In this document: in pieces, positions 62,075 to 64,000 of the stretch
Numbering within the stretch: the first letter of the stretch is position 1
Layout of the letters: each line of letters begins with the position of its first letter
Assembly (NCBI GenBank): GCA_031081715.1
Contig: JAVHMA010000018.1
Coordinates: 1 to 64,000 of the forward strand
Reading direction: 5' to 3'
Source: Armatimonadota bacterium
GTDB taxonomy: Bacteria > Sysuimicrobiota > Sysuimicrobiia > Sysuimicrobiales > Humicultoraceae
Length of the DNA stretch: 64,000 nucleotides
The notes under the pieces: model-generated
Databases searched by the model: none
The model's input: only the letters and a program-made list of their open reading frames with translations
Told to the model about the DNA's origin: nothing
Position numbers and translations under genes: made by a program

Positions 62075-64000
62075 TGGCGTCGCCTCTGTTCATCGGCCGC
62101 GATGCCGAGCTGGCTGAACTCGCTGCCGGTCTCGAGGACACGCTCCGCGGCCGCGGCCGGCTGTTCCTGGTCGCCGGCGAGCCGGGTATCGGCAAGACGA
62201 TGCTTGCCGAGCAACTCGCGGCGCGCGCGGTGGAGCGGGGCGCGCGCGTGCTCTGGGGGCGATGCTGGGAGGGCGGCGGCGCCCCGGCGTACTGGCCGTG
62301 GACACAGATCCTCCGGCCGATCCTCCGCGACGAGCCCCTGGAGGGAACGGCCGGGGACGCGGGCCACCTCGTGGGGCTGTTCCCGGGGCTGGCGGAGGCA
62401 CCGGGCGGCGGGACCCCGGACGTCGCAGCGCAGCCGGCGGCCGCCCGCTTTCGTCTCTTCGCCGCGGTGACGGCCGCCCTGAGGCGGGCGGCGGCCGCGC
62501 AGCCGCTGGTGCTCGTACTCGACGACCTGCACGCGGCCGATCCAGCGTCGCTGCTGCTGTTCCAATTCGTCGCCGCAGACCTTCGGGGGACGGCGCTGCT
62601 TGCGCTGGCGGTGTACCGCGACGTTGAGGCGCGGCAGCGCGACGACATGGCCGAGGCGTTGGGTGCGCTCGTGCGCGAGGGGCCGAGCATCCGCCTCCGC
62701 GCCTTCGATCGCGCCGAGGTGCGGCGATTCATGGAGGCTCTGATGGGTGCGGCCGCTGCCGCGGACGACCTGTCCAGGATCTGCGAGGCCACCGGCGGAA
62801 ACCCGCTGTTCATCCGGGAGATGGTGCGCCTCATGGCCGCGCGGCCGGCAGAGGCGATGCGTGCGCAGCCAGCGATCCCCGAGGGCGTGCGGGCGGTCAT
62901 CCACCAGCGCCTCGCGGCGCTGGACGCGGCCGCAGTCCATGTGCTCTCGGTGGCGGCGACCGTGGGGCGCGACTTCGACACCCCGCTCGTCGCGGACGTG
63001 GCCGGACTCGCCCCGTCCGGCGCCAGCGAAGTCCTGGCCGGCGCGGAGCGGCTCGGGCTGGTTGCGGGTGTGCCGGGGACGAGCGCGTTTCGCTTCTCGC
63101 ACGGGCTCCTGCGCGAGACCCTCTACGACGACCTCCCGGTCGTGGTCAGGCGGGAGCTGCACGAGAAGGTGGGCACCGCCATCGAGCGCCTGTACGGCCC
63201 GGATCTGACGTCCCACCTGGGGGAGCTCGCCTATCACTTCGCCGAGGCAGCGGCCGGTGGGCCGAGCGTCAGGGCCCGGGAGTACGCGCAGAGGGCGGGC
63301 GACCACGCCATGGCCGCCTATGCCTACGAGGAAGCGGCGGCGCAGTACCGGCGCGCGCTCGAAGCGGGTCGGCTCACCGACGCCGACGAGGCCACGCGCT
63401 GCGAGTTGCTCCTGCGCCTGGGCGCCGCCCAGGCGTGCGCGGGCAGCTACCAGGAAGCGAAGGACAGCTTCCTGCGTGCCGCGGAGCTCGCCCGTCGCCT
63501 GGACGCCGCCGAGGCGTTCGCGCGGGCCGCGCTTGGCGTCGGCGAGCCCCAGGTCGACGGGGTGGCCGTGGACCGGCGGCTCCACGACCTGCTGCGTGAA
63601 GCGCTCAAGCGGCTCGGGCCTGGCGACAGTGCCCTCCGAGTGCGGGTGCTGGCCCGCCTGTCGCTCGAACTCTCGTTTTCCGACGACCCGGACCTGCGGG
63701 AAACGCTCAGGAGTGCCCTCAGCCGCGAGGCGCTCGAGATGGCCCGACGGGTGCGGGACGTCGGGGCGCTGGCAGTGGCGCTGCGCGCCCGGTGGCTGGC
63801 GGCATGGGGGCCTGACGAGCTCGAGGAACGAGTGGCCCTTGCCGCGGAGATGTTGCGCCTGGCGCGGGAGAACGGCGACCGCGAGCTGGAGCTGGTGGGC
63901 CGAGCCAGGCGGCTCACGGGTTTAGTGGAATCCGGGGACACCCGGGCGGTGGACACCGACATCGCGGCCCATGCGGCGCTGGCTGCCGAGCTTCGCATGC
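62074..64000 (+). CDS. AAA/STAND-type ATPase with TPR-like repeats (cut at window end)
   Basis: The first 642 residues of a larger protein. N-terminus FIGRDAELAELAAGLE, Walker A GEPGIGKT (35-42), Walker B LVLVLDDLHAAD (near 149), then a winged-helix-like part (ATGGNPLFIREMVRLM, FRFSHGLLRETLYDDL) and, from about 400, helical repeats of TPR type (YAYEEAAAQYRRALEAG, GSYQEAKDSFLRAAELARRL). This is the layout of large MalT/LuxR-type (LAL) regulators or class III cyclase-associated ATPases; the deciding C-terminal domain lies outside the window. It stays open to the right edge with no stop. Confidence 0.85.
   Translation, partial: MASPLFIGRDAELAELAAGLEDTLRGRGRLFLVAGEPGIGKTMLAEQLAARAVERGARVLWGRCWEGGGAPAYWPWTQILRPILRDEPLEGTAGDAGHLVGLFPGLAEAPGGGTPDVAAQPAAARFRLFAAVTAALRRAAAAQPLVLVLDDLHAADPASLLLFQFVAADLRGTALLALAVYRDVEARQRDDMAEALGALVREGPSIRLRAFDRAEVRRFMEALMGAAAAADDLSRICEATGGNPLFIREMVRLMAARPAEAMRAQPAIPEGVRAVIHQRLAALDAAAVHVLSVAATVGRDFDTPLVADVAGLAPSGASEVLAGAERLGLVAGVPGTSAFRFSHGLLRETLYDDLPVVVRRELHEKVGTAIERLYGPDLTSHLGELAYHFAEAAAGGPSVRAREYAQRAGDHAMAAYAYEEAAAQYRRALEAGRLTDADEATRCELLLRLGAAQACAGSYQEAKDSFLRAAELARRLDAAEAFARAALGVGEPQVDGVAVDRRLHDLLREALKRLGPGDSALRVRVLARLSLELSFSDDPDLRETLRSALSREALEMARRVRDVGALAVALRARWLAAWGPDELEERVALAAEMLRLARENGDRELELVGRARRLTGLVESGDTRAVDTDIAAHAALAAELRM

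Overview
The window is a visibly GC-rich bacterial chromosome segment, densely packed with about 50 protein genes. All run on the plus strand except two: a PaaK-like ligase at the left edge and rpsT. Gene order and families suggest a Terrabacteria-side lineage near Bacillota, Armatimonadota or the uncultured CSP1-3/Sysuimicrobiota group. This is an inference; no rRNA is present. The clues are two transcriptional T-box leaders (thrS, glyQS), a CIRCE-controlled hrcA-dnaJ-prmA-rsmE run, a complete argCJBDGHR operon, a spoVS gene, a csaB/DUF5693 envelope pair, pyruvate phosphate dikinase, a membrane pyrophosphatase and a TAXI-type TRAP permease with its DUF1850 partner. No phage, insertion sequence or CRISPR array was seen. 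Most of the window looks like ordinary core genome.

Layout: 1-3882 is accessory in character (end of an unknown gene, a divergent adenylate-forming ligase, and two exported beta-propeller proteins with kelch and NHL-type repeats). 3887-9765 holds T-box-thrS, comEC, a DUF3006 gene and holA. rpsT lies convergent to holA. 10101-12859 has murJ and an MFS transporter. 12856-16690 is the heat-shock regulator operon. 16695-24315 is the arginine operon, headed by a promoter covered by two ARG boxes and closed by its own repressor gene. 24373-30931 holds phoH, a 7TM-HD phosphodiesterase, ybeY, dgkA, a fused TRAP permease and DUF1850. 30937-37378 has a CorC-like protein, DUF502, cytidine deaminase, two tandem mgtE genes behind a long structured leader, recO and a small membrane protein. 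37409-46715 has T-box-glyQS, ppdK, dgt and hppA. 46815-53998 has hpf, an unknown gene, secA, lnt and prfB with its programmed frameshift. 53998-60758 has DUF2993, DUF5693, csaB, spoVS, prs, gltX and tRNA-Gln. 60979-64000 has an exported phosphoesterase and an ATPase/TPR regulator cut by the window edge.

Regulation can be read unusually well. Clear sigma-70-type promoters were found before thrS, rpsT, hrcA, argC, mgtE, glyQ and tRNA-Gln, and isolated -10 or extended -10 elements before the kelch gene, corC, secA, prfB and two others. The argC and prfB -10 elements lie so close to the start codon that leaderless messages are expected. Genes inside operons typically overlap by 1-4 bases (GTGA, ATGA, TGATG). 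In two cases (DUF1850 and csaB) no ATG, GTG or TTG is available and a CTG is found in a CTGA overlap.

I see no clearly new multi-gene system. The best leads are the leaderless ARG-box promoter, the Lnt protein with a degenerate CPBP-like C-terminal domain, the YbeY with a replaced metal ligand, the unidentified gene between hpf and secA, and the structured mgtE leader.
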